A DNA stretch of 32,506 nt from Rhodospirillales bacterium. Lineage in GTDB: Bacteria > Pseudomonadota > Alphaproteobacteria > BOG-932 > Roseiterribacteraceae. The notes beneath the pieces are model-generated. The model was not told where the DNA came from, searched no databases, and saw nothing but the letters and a program-made list of their open reading frames with translations. Positions 23,519 through 32,456 of this stretch are shown here, in pieces. The stretch is from the NCBI GenBank assembly GCA_028291345.1, contig JAQGIF010000173.1, forward strand, positions 1 to 32,506, written 5' to 3'. The position numbers and the translations under genes are program-made. Numbering within the stretch: the stretch's first letter is position 1; the number at the start of each line of letters is the position of its first letter.

Positions 23519-23794
23519 TTACCGCGCAGTTGCTTCGTGCTTCCGAATTTGGCGTCCGAGTCTTTCACGATGTAAGAAGCAAGTCGGTTCGTGGGGACGC
23601 CCTTTATTGGAAGAATAGTTGTCCGGATCAGCCGGATGGCTCGTATCGCCCTCACCTTTGATCACCAGGCGCATCTCTTCGCCGCGGCGTTTCATCTGGA
23701 TCGGGTGGTGACGCGTCACTAGCTCTAAGTCATCGTTCGAGCCTGCTCTGCTGGACACATTTACGATGCGCCCCCAACGGTTGGCGCGCATCAA
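23519..23794 (-). pseudogene. Scar: SDR fragment fused to serine-recombinase fragment
   Basis: One open minus-strand frame begins MMRANRWGRIVNVSSRAG, the strand before the catalytic site of an SDR. It switches to VTRHHPIQMKRRGEEMRLVI, the C-terminal block of a large serine recombinase, then runs into unrecognised sequence (CFLHRERLGRQIRKHEA). Neither part is functional. It shows at least two deletion or insertion joints at the right edge of the catabolic cluster. The SDR piece may be what remains of another cluster gene. The rest of the interval to 23907 has no gene. Confidence 0.65.
23660..23716 (-). repeat. Dispersed 57-bp repeat, copy 2
   Basis: This matches 10444-10500 at 55 of 57 bases in the same orientation. 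The matching stretch ends sharply on both sides, inside the SDR/recombinase scar. The two copies flank a 13-kb segment as direct repeats. Confidence 0.85.
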
Positions 23795-23907
23795 CGGGAC
23801 GTTTGCGCGAATAGCCTACCAAGCGCACGAAGTTGCATCGACATCATGAACATGATTGCTTTTTTTGCAGATGCGCCTCGAACAGCTGGCTTTACAGCGC
23901 AACGATC

Positions 23908-25521
23908 TTATCGCGGATCGCGGCCGCTCAGGATCGACCCTGTCGAAAACGCCAGTGCGGCAGCGGCCGAGAACGAATTGGCGCGGGCGTCCTCGAATTC
24001 CGATTCCGCCTGCGTCAACGACGTTTCGTCGTGCACGAGGTCGGTGTAGGTGCCGACGCCGTGACGATAGGCGTCGAGGGCGGCGTCATAGGCTGTCTGC
24101 GCCGCGGCACGCAAGGCGATCGCCGCGTCGTGCTCGGCAAGACCAGTCTTGAGCGCGTCATAGGCATCGTTCACCTGCTTGACAGCAAGGTCGCGCGCCT
24201 GGTTGAGCGAATCGCGCGCCGCGGAAACCTCCGAACGCGCGGCCGCCGTCCGCGCCGCGCGCGCGCCCCCGTCGAAGAGGGGCCAGCTCAACTGGAGCAG
24301 AATGTTGCCGCCGGTCTCGTTCACCGAGTAGTACCGGCTGCTCTGCACGCTGAGGTCGCCGATATTGCGGTAGGCCTGCGCCGAGAGCGAGATCGTTGGA
24401 TAATAATCCGCCTGTTTCTCGCGCAAGGTCGCCTCGGCGCCCCGGATCTTGGTGGCGGCGGCGATCACGTCGGGCCGGCTCGACAGCGCCTCGTCGACGA
24501 AGCGATCCACCGTCTGGCTCGGCATGGCCGGCAGTTTGACTTGAGAACTGTCGGCGACGGCCAGCCGCACGGCCGATTCGATCCCCATGCTGGCGATCAG
24601 CGCCTGGTAGGCGGCACGTTCGGCACCCCGCGCCCGCTCAAGGTTAAAGCGCGCCTCCGCGGACTGGCGCCGCGCCTGTGCCACCTCGACCACCGTTGCA
24701 AGGCCATGCGCGCGCCGTGCCATGACGGCATCGTCGACCACCGTCGCGCTTGTCAGCGCCTGCTCCGCGGCGCGCAGCTTGCCGCGCGCCGCGCCCAGTG
24801 AGAAGTAGTCGCGGCTGACATTGAACATCAGCCTCTGGTGAGCGCCGGTAAATGCGACGTTCGCGACGAAGGAATTAGCCCGCGCGGCATCCTCGGCGCC
24901 GGACCGGCGGCCGAAATCGAACAGCAGCCATTTGACCGCCAGGGTCGGCAGCAGCTCGCGTGTATCCGCGGTGAAATAGCCCTGTGCTATGAGGTTGGGA
25001 GGTATGGGGAGCGGCGTATGCTGGAAGCCGCCCAGCACTTCCGCTGAGATCTGCGGTACGTACGTGCTTTCGACCAGTCCGACGGCGAGCGCCGCTTGCC
25101 GTGCCTTTTCCCAGGCCTCATGGGTCTCGGGATTGTTCCGTTCCGCCAGATCAACCAGTTCCGCCAGATCGTAGCTGTCCTTGGGGTCGATCACGACAGC
25201 GTTGGTCGCGCGCGGCGTCTGCGTATCAGACTCGGCCTGGGGCAGGGTGGAGTCGGGAGACCCCAGCGCCGGCCTGTCCGCGAACGGCGCGATCACGCCA
25301 CCAGCTCCAGCAGCTTGCGGCACGGTTTGATGATCTGTGAGAACAGGCGAAGGCGGTATCCGGAAAGGTGTCGCCGGGTTGGCTTCGACGCCGGGAATGG
25401 GCCAGGGCTTTGCCGGACTGGGCGGCGCAAGGCTGATTTCGTCGGCAGCGCACGCCGCCAGCACCAGAGGCGCGGCTAACCAAGCTCCCCACCATGCGGC
25501 GCGCAACCGGTCAGGCGTCAT
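23908..25521 (-). CDS. Outer-membrane efflux factor, NodT/MdtP-type lipoprotein
   Basis: A 537-residue TolC-family outer-membrane channel. It starts MTPDRLRAAWWGAWLAAPLV, then LAAC, a lipobox with C24, so it is lipid-anchored. Two repeated OEP domains follow with long helices (LVDLAERNNPETHEAWEKAR; SEVSAARDSLNQARDLAVKQ). An unusually long proline-rich stretch (about residues 30-105) lies between the lipobox and the first domain. The ATG overlaps the stop of the upstream FUSC gene by 11 bases, so translation is probably coupled; the frame's extension to 25713 is rejected for that reason. It is the last gene of the efflux operon and the exit duct of the pump. Confidence 0.92.
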   Translation of the reverse strand: MTPDRLRAAWWGAWLAAPLVLAACAADEISLAPPSPAKPWPIPGVEANPATPFRIPPSPVLTDHQTVPQAAGAGGVIAPFADRPALGSPDSTLPQAESDTQTPRATNAVVIDPKDSYDLAELVDLAERNNPETHEAWEKARQAALAVGLVESTYVPQISAEVLGGFQHTPLPIPPNLIAQGYFTADTRELLPTLAVKWLLFDFGRRSGAEDAARANSFVANVAFTGAHQRLMFNVSRDYFSLGAARGKLRAAEQALTSATVVDDAVMARRAHGLATVVEVAQARRQSAEARFNLERARGAERAAYQALIASMGIESAVRLAVADSSQVKLPAMPSQTVDRFVDEALSSRPDVIAAATKIRGAEATLREKQADYYPTISLSAQAYRNIGDLSVQSSRYYSVNETGGNILLQLSWPLFDGGARAARTAAARSEVSAARDSLNQARDLAVKQVNDAYDALKTGLAEHDAAIALRAAAQTAYDAALDAYRHGVGTYTDLVHDETSLTQAESEFEDARANSFSAAAALAFSTGSILSGRDPR

Positions 25522-27514
25522 GGCCGGCCATTCCTTCGATCTCAGCGCGCAGTAGCATCCGCGCCGCAATCGCCGATCGGTCGAGAAGCGGTACGTCGGG
25601 GCGGGGGTCGTTGGCAGCCGCCACTGGCGCTGGAAGCCAAGGTATCGGCCGCCGGTCGGTTGCGAGACCCTCCGCATAGGCGGCAAGCCACGCAGCCGCG
25701 GCCTCGTCCTCAATCCGGCACGCCTGCGCCGCTCGGGCAGTGGCGGGCTGTTCGATCACCACAAAGACTTTCGCCGCCAGCCGGTCAACGGTATCGAATG
25801 TCGCATTATGGTGCGCCGGAGCGCCTGGCAGTGCAACGGTTTCGAAGAAGCCGATCGAGGCGAGCTGCCTGGCTTTGCCGAAGGCCTGGGCCACCGCGAG
25901 GCGTGCTCCAGACTGGCTCACCCCCCCACCCTCTAGCAGCGCGCCGAGCTTGCGGATTGCCCCGGCCAAGGCGCCCTGCGCCTGAGTCCGGGCGCTAACC
26001 GGCCAGATCGTGCTGAACACCAGCGACATCAGGACGTTGCCGAGCAAGATGCCGGCGATCCTGTCTCTCAGCACGGTGAGGTCGGTCGATGGTCCGTAGT
26101 CCTGGAGCACGCCCAAATAAAAGGCGAGTGCCATCTGCATACCGGCATAGGCAAGACGTTCTGAGCTCGTCGCCACCCAGGCGAATAGCGCCGACGCGGC
26201 AGCGATGAGCAGGCTGAGATCGCCGATATCTTCCATCCGCGGCAGAAGGTAGACAACCGCCAAGCCGCCGATCAGGCCGCCGATAAGCGCGCCACTGAGG
26301 CGGAGCGTCAGCTTGTGCATCGTTTCGCCGAGACTGCCGAGCGCAACGAAGAAGCAGGTGATGAGCGCGGTGCGGATACCCGGCCAGTCGAGCTCGGAAT
26401 AGATGATGTAGGCTGCCATGACTGCAATCGTCGTCTTGAGCGCGAAGCGGACATGATCCGAGTTGCTGAAGGCGTCTGGGACGAATAACCCTCGGCCGGC
26501 AGGTGCCGACGCCTTGTCGGGAGGACCCGCCCGCTGAGCGAGGCCGGCGCCGAGCCGGTCCAGGGTAGTCGTAATCGCCGTGACCGTCGGCAATTCCGTT
26601 AGCCCCAGGCGCATCAGACCCGTCTCGGAAATGCAATCACGCGCAGAGAACGAAGGCGCCGTCCCCTCCTTCAGCGCATCGCGACATGCGTCGCAGGCGT
26701 CGGCGAGCTCGCGGCAAATTTCGGCGTCCAAATCCGCGGGCAACACCGACGCAATGGCCAAAAGCTCCTGCAGCGTCTCGATCAGTGAGGTATCCAGCGC
26801 GCCGCGCGAACGCAATTGCCGGTCTAGCATTCCCGCATGCTGCCGCAATTCGATCAGTTCAAGCGCCTCCGCACGTGAGCGCGCAGCTAAAGCCGCGTCA
26901 CCGGTTCGAATCGAAAGGGCCAGAGCGTCGAGCAGCCGGAGGCTCGCGCGGCGCGTGAGCTGCACAGGGTTCTGACCGGCCAGCAGATTGACCAGAACCG
27001 TCACGACATCCGGGAGCAGAACGACGAGCCACAGCCACATGACGAACCTGATCAGCGTCTCCAGATTGGGCATGACATCGATGATCGACTGCGTCACGAC
27101 CAGCAGGAATCCGACGAGGAAAGCGACCGGCCCGAGGCTCATCGTACGCAGCAAAAACATGCCTAGAAAGGCCGAACCCGCCATCAGTGGCAGCCGCAGG
27201 GCTGGCTCCCCCGCGTCGAGCGAGTACAGCACCAAGGTTAGAGCCGTCGCGAGCGTCGCCGCCAGCGCGCCGACCACCCCCGTCATTACCGTGATCGCCT
27301 GATCGCCCCGTCCCAGGAAGAAGACAATGTAGGCGGCGTAGGCGGGCTCCGGAATTTTATAAAGCATTGCGATGAAGACGACGACCGTGCAGCAGATCGC
27401 GATCCGCACGACCGCGGCGAGACGCCCGGGACGTGGCGCCAGCTCCCGAGTAAGGAAAGCCAAGAACGGCGACTGGAACGCCGGCCGGCGGTCCAGCGTG
27501 CTAGCGGGTGTCAT
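25511..27514 (-). CDS. FUSC-family inner-membrane efflux protein (MdtO/AaeB-like)
   Basis: A 667-residue protein with two blocks of about six transmembrane helices (residues 35-180 and 360-510), each followed by a cytoplasmic helical region. This is the FUSC layout of MdtO, AaeB and related aromatic-compound exporters. Motifs include RLAAVVRIAICCTVVVFIAM at the first helix and the repeated RLSGALIGGLIGGLAVVYLL before the second loop. The ATG overlaps the stop of the membrane fusion gene by 14 bases. With its neighbours it forms a tripartite pump. Substrates of such systems are aromatic acids or dyes, but the specificity here is unknown. Confidence 0.92.
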   Translation of the reverse strand: MTPASTLDRRPAFQSPFLAFLTRELAPRPGRLAAVVRIAICCTVVVFIAMLYKIPEPAYAAYIVFFLGRGDQAITVMTGVVGALAATLATALTLVLYSLDAGEPALRLPLMAGSAFLGMFLLRTMSLGPVAFLVGFLLVVTQSIIDVMPNLETLIRFVMWLWLVVLLPDVVTVLVNLLAGQNPVQLTRRASLRLLDALALSIRTGDAALAARSRAEALELIELRQHAGMLDRQLRSRGALDTSLIETLQELLAIASVLPADLDAEICRELADACDACRDALKEGTAPSFSARDCISETGLMRLGLTELPTVTAITTTLDRLGAGLAQRAGPPDKASAPAGRGLFVPDAFSNSDHVRFALKTTIAVMAAYIIYSELDWPGIRTALITCFFVALGSLGETMHKLTLRLSGALIGGLIGGLAVVYLLPRMEDIGDLSLLIAAASALFAWVATSSERLAYAGMQMALAFYLGVLQDYGPSTDLTVLRDRIAGILLGNVLMSLVFSTIWPVSARTQAQGALAGAIRKLGALLEGGGVSQSGARLAVAQAFGKARQLASIGFFETVALPGAPAHHNATFDTVDRLAAKVFVVIEQPATARAAQACRIEDEAAAAWLAAYAEGLATDRRPIPWLPAPVAAANDPRPDVPLLDRSAIAARMLLRAEIEGMAGHDA

Positions 27515-28526
27515 GGCGCACCTGGATCGAAACTGTTGCGCCGATCCGCATGGCGTCCTGGGGCGGGCTGTCGAGCAGGATTCGCACCGGGAAGCGCTGG
27601 GCGACGATCACCCAATGCAGCGTGCGCCCGACCGCGGGCAGGCCGGGGCCGCCGCCATCTTCGGGCCGCACGCCCCAACCGAGGCTTTCGACGTGGCCCT
27701 TGAGCGGATGGCTGCCGTCGGCCATCAGCCAGACGGTCGCTGGATCGCCGATCCGAATCTCGGGGAGCTCGGTTTCGCGGAAATTGCCCACGGCATACCA
27801 TCGGTCGGTCTTGATTACGCTGAAGAGCGGATGCCCCGCGATAGCGAATTCGCCCTCGGCTATCTCCAGCCCGACGACCACCCCATCGACCGGCGCGCGA
27901 AGCGTCGTATTGCGCATGTCGCGTTCGGCAAGGGCAAGAGCGGCCTCGGCGCCGGCCAGCTGAGCCTGCAGGCTCTCCGTGTCGCCAACCGCCTGACGCG
28001 CCTGGGTTGCCTGTTGAAGCGCCGCATCCAGCGCAACGTCCGCGCTGCGCGCATTGGTTCGGGCCTCGTCGACTTGCTGTTCCGTGACATAGCCCTTGCC
28101 GAGTAGCGGCTCCAATCGTGCCAGCGTGTCGTGCGCCAGCGCCAGCTGGGCTCGCGCCCGGCCGACCTGCGTCGTCGCCACATCAGCCCCCGACGTCTGG
28201 GACGCCACCTGTCGGGTTGTGAGGTCGATCTGCGCCTGCAGCGCGCTGATCTGGGCGCGGGCCTGCCGGAGCCTGAGCTCGAACGGCTCGGAATCGATCA
28301 CAACCAGCGGGTCGCCCTTGGCCACGCGCTGATTGTTACGAACGCTCAGCGTGACGATCCGGCCGCTCACTTCGGGCGCCATGCCGGCGGTATCGGCGAA
28401 CAGGAAGGAATCATGGGTGCGCGGACTGCGGTCCAGCCGATACAGCGTGTATGCGCCGATCCCGATCGTGGCCACAATGGCGCCGATTGCGATAAGGCGG
28501 CCGACCAATGCTTGCGGAAACTTCAT
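27501..28526 (-). CDS. HlyD/EmrA-type membrane fusion protein (MdtN-like)
   Basis: A 341-residue periplasmic adaptor. One N-terminal transmembrane helix (LIAIGAIVATIGIGAYTLYR) is followed by the lipoyl half-motif with VSGRIVTLSVRNNQRVAKGD and PLVVID. A long alpha-hairpin (about residues 80-175, rich in Ala, Gln and Arg) comes next. The second lipoyl half has RAPVDGVVVGLEIAEGEFA, and the beta-barrel contains FRETELPEIRIGDPATV. The start at 28526 is chosen over the longer frame to 28679, which would overlap the small lipoprotein gene. It links the FUSC protein to the outer-membrane channel. Gene order and overlaps agree with the E. coli mdtNOP arrangement. Confidence 0.92.
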   Translation of the reverse strand: MKFPQALVGRLIAIGAIVATIGIGAYTLYRLDRSPRTHDSFLFADTAGMAPEVSGRIVTLSVRNNQRVAKGDPLVVIDSEPFELRLRQARAQISALQAQIDLTTRQVASQTSGADVATTQVGRARAQLALAHDTLARLEPLLGKGYVTEQQVDEARTNARSADVALDAALQQATQARQAVGDTESLQAQLAGAEAALALAERDMRNTTLRAPVDGVVVGLEIAEGEFAIAGHPLFSVIKTDRWYAVGNFRETELPEIRIGDPATVWLMADGSHPLKGHVESLGWGVRPEDGGGPGLPAVGRTLHWVIVAQRFPVRILLDSPPQDAMRIGATVSIQVRHDTR

Positions 28527-28551
28527 CGCGGCGCGCCTTTCGTTACTCTCA

Positions 28552-28857
28552 TCAGCCGAGCCATACGAGCCAAGTCGCAAAGCTGAAGAAGACGGCGAAG
28601 GCGAGATAGACCAGCAGCGGAACCGGAATGAATTTGTCGACTCCGGCGAACGCCAATCCCTGCCGCGCCAGGACCGCAAGCCCGATCCCTACCAGCGCGC
28701 AGATCATCCAAGATGGGAAATAGGAGCCGAGAATGTTCTGCGACGGGGCACCGCTGCAGCCTCCCAGGAGGGGCAGCACGGCTGCACATGCCCACGCGGC
28801 GGTTCGGCCACGCCTTGCCCCCGAGCTTGACCGCCGGTCCAGTTTCGACTCAGCCAT
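28552..28857 (-). CDS. YtcA-like small lipoprotein with two membrane helices
   Basis: A 101-residue protein. It has a basic N-terminus (about residues 5-18), a signal anchor AAWACAAVLPLLGGC with lipobox C34, and NILGSYFPSWMICALVGIGL starting the first helix. A second helix follows near IPVPLLVYLAFAVFFSFATW. The layout matches YtcA, which precedes mdtNOP in E. coli. AAAGGAGCGGAA leads into the ATG. It is the first gene of the efflux operon, 25 bases before the membrane fusion gene. The family has no assigned function; a role in pump assembly is a guess from its constant position. Confidence 0.8.
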   Translation of the reverse strand: MAESKLDRRSSSGARRGRTAAWACAAVLPLLGGCSGAPSQNILGSYFPSWMICALVGIGLAVLARQGLAFAGVDKFIPVPLLVYLAFAVFFSFATWLVWLG

Positions 28858-28897
28858 TTCCGCTCCTTTTGAATCCTGGGCATTTGGTCAAATTCAG

Positions 28898-29762
28898 TTA
28901 CGCAGACAGTAAGACTGGAAGTCGGCTCCGAGTATGGACGTACCGCGTGTTTCCGCCGATGAGGAGTTCTGCGGTTCTCGATCTCTCATAAGCTCCCATA
29001 CAGATGAGCGACACTCCGCGGCTCTTGGCAGTCTCGAGCATCGTTCTCCCAATCCGGTCAGATGCGTGATCGTCGACCATAAACTCCGCTGTGATTCCAT
29101 TGCATCCGAGATAGTCTCGCAGAAGTGCATGCTCGCCTTTAAGGGCCCTGGAATTCTGAGCTGTGTAGACAGTTATCCGCTGAGCAATGCTAATGATGGG
29201 CATCGCTAACCCGGCCGTCGTGCTCGCCTGCACTCCGCCATCCCACGCAATCAGTACATGCGTGAGGATGTTTTCCCGCAGGCGGAGGATCATTCGGCGC
29301 AACGAGGACCATTCGGCCACTTTCCATCACGGAGAGCTTGTTGATCTCACGCTCCATTAGCTCCATGCCTCGCTCGGGCTGCCCGATTACAATCAGGTCC
29401 GATGTCCGCCCGTGATCCTGCAAAGCTTGTGCGTAATCTCCTCTAATGTCGAGGAATGTAACATTCGCCCGGCTTCCGCTTACGGCAGCGCTATCGCGCG
29501 CACCCTCTCTTGCTTTTGACCACCGTTCGACCCGGGTTATCACATTCGAGAGCGCCGGTCCTTCCTCAGACCATTGGATCTCGGCTGCATCCCAGTCAGT
29601 CTCGAGAAAAGGATTGTACTCGATGCTTTGAGGATCCACTGCACCGTGGAAGAATAGCACATCGATTCTTGAGCCAAAGTGCCCTGCTAGAGCGAAGGCG
29701 TGATCGAGCTTACTCTCGAGTTGGCGAGTTCCGCTCACCGGAACAATGATCCTTCCGATCAT
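28898..29762 (-). pseudogene. Universal stress protein, two domains, frameshifted in the middle
   Basis: From 29762 the frame reads MIGRIIVPVSGTRQLESKLD and continues to VMESGRMVLVAPNDPP near 29275. The frame then continues into unrelated sequence to 29190. The next domain, HVLIAWDGGVQAST to the final LPVLLSA, resumes in another frame ending at 28898. It includes the ATP motif MGAYERSRTAELLIGGNT. The full length of about 287 residues equals that of the USP at 173-1033. A single-base change within GCGGGAAAACATC would explain the break. AAGGAG precedes the start. It is either a recent pseudogene, a sequencing error, or (less likely) programmed frameshifting. Confidence 0.75.
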
Positions 29763-29788
29763 TACAGGTCTCCTTCAGACCGACGGTT

Positions 29789-30178
29789 TCAACTCGGTTT
29801 CGTGATGAGGTGCTCGGTGGTGATGTGGTGCCGGTACGTCCGCTCGGGACGCGGCGGAAAGTTCTCCATGTGACGTCGGAGCCGTTCCGCGCCGATGACG
29901 GGTTCGACGGCGAGCCAGTATATCATCCGGAAACAGCCCTTGCGCAGCGAAGCCCCGAGCTGCGGCTGGCATAGGACCGCAGCGGAGATACCGGCCCAAA
30001 ACGGGTTGTCGAGCTGGAGCCAGAACGCGACGAACAGCGCGAGGCAAACGGAAGCCCAGAGCCTGACACCGAAGAGCAGCGGGGCGCGAGCACTGGCAAG
30101 CGTGTCCGCCGAGCTCCTTCCAAGGCCCGACGACATCGCATCCGCATGCATCGCAGTGTGGTGCGTGATCATGGGCAT
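29789..30178 (-). pseudogene. N-terminal fragment of a second FUSC protein
   Basis: The frame starts MPMITHHTAMHADAMSSGLG and reads LWASVCLALFVAFWLQLDNP, then FWAGISAAVLCQPQLGASLR, a hallmark of the first helices of FUSC-family exporters. After KGCFRMI the expected continuation (GTVIGA-like) is missing. About 45 unrecognised residues (EPVIGAERLRRHMENF ... LITKPS) follow to the stop. So about 85 residues of a protein of about 650-700 remain, joined to other DNA. It lies 40 bases after ctaB and 26 before the frameshifted USP on the same strand. Confidence 0.65.
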
Positions 30179-30218
30179 GCATGTGTTTTCTATTCCTGCC
30201 GCGTCATCCCGAAGCTGC

Positions 30219-31136
30219 TCAGTGCTGTATCGCGTGGTCGGCCAAGAGCACCGCAAACAGCAAGAACAAATAGGAAATAGAGAAGCCAAACAGGCGATGC
30301 GCGGCGCGCCGATCAGCCCCGCGGCTCCTGCTCAGCCGGGCCGCGAGCACGATGAAGACCGTTCCGCCGATGACCGCCGTTGCACCATAGATCGTCCCGC
30401 AAAACCCGAGTGCCCACAGGAGCAGGGCCGTCGGGACGAGGAGGACGCTGTAGGTGAGGATTCGTCGTGCTGTTATAGCCCTACCAGCAACGACCGGCAG
30501 CATCGGGACGCCCGCACGCGCGTATTCATCCACGCGATTGAGCGACAGCGCCCAAAAGTGAGGCGGGGTCCACAGGAAGATGATCAGGAACAGGATGAGG
30601 GGCTCGAGCCCGACGGTACCGGTGGCGGCCGCCCAGCCAACCACCGGCGAAAGAGCGCCCGCAGCGCCACCGATCACGATGTTTTGAGCTGTCCGCCGCT
30701 TCAGCCAGATCGTGTATATGACGATGTAGAAGAAGATCGTGAAGGCAAGCAGCGCCGCCGCTGTGGCGTTGAGCGCGAACGCGAGAACGGCCACTGCGAT
30801 GCAGGCGAGAGCAAGTCCGAATCCAAACGCTTCGGCTCGCGAAACTTTGCCTTCAGGGATCGGACGTCTGGCCGTGCGTGTCATCACGGCGTCGATGTCG
30901 GCGTCGTACCACATATTGAGCGCACCGGCCCCGCCGGCGCCCACAGCGATACAGACGATCGAAAGGGTTCCGAGGAGCGGATCGAGCTCGCCCGGGGCAA
31001 TGATCAAACCAACAACGGCCGTGAAGACCGCCAGGAGCATCACGCGTGGTTTCAGGAGCGCGAAGAAATCCGGTACGCGCGCCGCCAACGCGGACGGTGA
31101 TTGCTGACGCAGGATAGGAAGCGTTGTCGTCTTCAT
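30219..31136 (-). CDS. ctaB: Heme O synthase (protoheme IX farnesyltransferase)
   Basis: A 305-residue UbiA-superfamily membrane enzyme that adds a farnesyl group to heme b to make heme O for heme-copper oxidases. The first Asp-rich motif [15 protein letters not shown] has N74, D78 and D82. The second conserved block around PHFWALSL is present, with eight to nine hydrophobic helices. ATG 31136 is preferred over TTG 31142; AAGAGGAA lies upstream. No oxidase subunit genes are next to it, which is unusual, since ctaB commonly lies in a cox or cyo cluster. It may be a second, accessory copy. Its place beside USP genes agrees with a respiratory stress setting. Confidence 0.93.
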   Translation of the reverse strand: MKTTTLPILRQQSPSALAARVPDFFALLKPRVMLLAVFTAVVGLIIAPGELDPLLGTLSIVCIAVGAGGAGALNMWYDADIDAVMTRTARRPIPEGKVSRAEAFGFGLALACIAVAVLAFALNATAAALLAFTIFFYIVIYTIWLKRRTAQNIVIGGAAGALSPVVGWAAATGTVGLEPLILFLIIFLWTPPHFWALSLNRVDEYARAGVPMLPVVAGRAITARRILTYSVLLVPTALLLWALGFCGTIYGATAVIGGTVFIVLAARLSRSRGADRRAAHRLFGFSISYLFLLFAVLLADHAIQH

Positions 31137-31447
31137 CCTCAATTCCTCTTATGGGCGGCAGCGCTCTGCGGCCCGGTCAGCTCGGTAAGTCGCCGCGCCA
31201 CACATGCGCCCGTCAGCGTCTTCTCGCACTCTTGATGTCGCCCAAACCCACTCCTCGCACGAGCCCCCGGATGGGGGATCGAATCGTTTCGGCGGGGGAT
31301 GCGCAGGAACACTGCGAATGCATCCTCTCGTTGACCGGAGCGTCGGCAAGGCAAAGCTCATGCCCATCGGATAAGGCAAGGTACTCGCGCAGCTCGTCGT
31401 TGTGTTCCGGAACGTGTCAACGCTTGTGAGACAGCGGGTTTGATAAT
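31137..31447. other. Region without a recognised gene
   Basis: Between ctaB and the IS3 relic several short frames are open on both strands. The most protein-like, on the minus strand, reads NDELREYLALSDGHELCLAD and ends IKSARRR, about 65 codons with no clear start. It vaguely recalls the C-terminus of a MerR-type regulator, but the resemblance is too weak to assign. It may be a truncated gene cut by the IS3 insertion. Confidence 0.25.
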
Positions 31448-32456
31448 TTAGGCTCTACTTATTTGCACTTTTGTCGGCGGATTTATCCAGGCGGCGGTTG
31501 GTTTTGCCGGTGGTTGTGGCGGTTTGTGAACGAATCGGTCAGGGTTAGCGCGAAAGGCCTGATCGAGGGTTTTCTGGCGCGCTGCATAGATCGCATCTGC
31601 CTGGCCGTATGGACCTGATCTGGGGTCATGAGGCCGAGGCCGGCATGATGGTGATCCTGATTGTACCAATCGAAAAAGCTGCGGCAGAACATTTTCGCGT
31701 CCTCGATGCAGCCGACACGCTTGGGGAATTCCGGTTAATATTTGAGGGTTTTGAAATGGCTTTCCGAGAACGGGTTGTCGTTTGAGGTGTAGGGCCTGGA
31801 GTGCGATTTGGTGACGCCGAGATCGGCGAGCATGAGGGCGGCAGCCTTGGCCTTCATGGCAGCACCCCGATCGGCGTGCAGCGTCAGCTGGCCCGGCGCA
31901 ACGTGATGCTTGCCAGGGTCTGCTCGAACAACGGCTTGAACAGACTGGCCGTTTCCGCGTCGGCGACACACCATCCAACGACCCGCCGGCTGAAAATGTC
32001 GATGATTCCGTAAAGGTAGAAGTAGGTCCATTTGGCCGGCCCCATCAGCTTCGAGATGTCCCAGGACCAGACCTCGTTGGGACCTTCGGCCAGCAATTCC
32101 GGCTTCTGATAGACGGGATGGCGGAGCTGCTGGCGGCGTTCGCGGACTTCATCATGCTCGTCGAGGATCCGATACATGGTGCGGATCGAGCAGTGGTAGA
32201 CGCCCTGGTCGAGCAGGGTGGCGTAGATTTCTGCCGGGGCCAGATCGACAAAGTCCGGTTCGCGCAGAATATCGCGCACCGCGAGGCGTTGTTCGGTGCT
32301 CAGCGCCCGTTTCGGCTTCGGCCGTGGTCGCGGGACGACAGGCGGTCGGATCAAGCGCCCCCGGTGACGGTGAACGCTGGCGCGCGAAACCCCGAATGCT
32401 GCACAGGCAGCGGCGGCGAGGCCGCCCGCTGGTGCCAATGCGATGACCGCAGTCAT
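31448..32456 (-). pseudogene. IS3-family transposase, several lesions, element runs off the window
   Basis: Reading leftward, the frame from 32456 carries the HTH segment and the first DDE aspartate (EVWSWDISKLMGP, then DIFSRRVVGWCVAD) to about 31884. A shift moves to a frame with the second aspartate (LTLHADRG) and the glutamate region (NDNPFSESHFKTLKY). It is interrupted by TAA at 31735 and continues with FFDWYNQDHHHAGLGLMTPD. A second shift gives the usual C-terminus RFVHKPPQPPAKPTAAWINP ending at 31448. All DDE parts exist but in different frames, so it is inactive. The short frame ISALLGIPPVASDAEP just upstream ends in TGA overlapping this ATG and may be the end of orfA. Confidence 0.8.

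Noticed and set aside
23843-23867. ATCATG-AA-CATGAT followed by a T-run as a terminator
   Set aside because: The loop would be only two bases, and the nearest plus-strand gene ends over 300 bases upstream; a real intrinsic terminator is unlikely.
23833-24801. 322-codon plus-strand open frame over the outer-membrane factor
   Set aside because: Arg-rich low-complexity product antisense to an intact TolC-family gene with clear motifs.
29895-31100. 401-codon plus-strand open frame over ctaB
   Set aside because: It is antisense to the well-conserved heme O synthase and highly charged (Arg, Glu, Asp), typical of the complement of membrane-protein codons.
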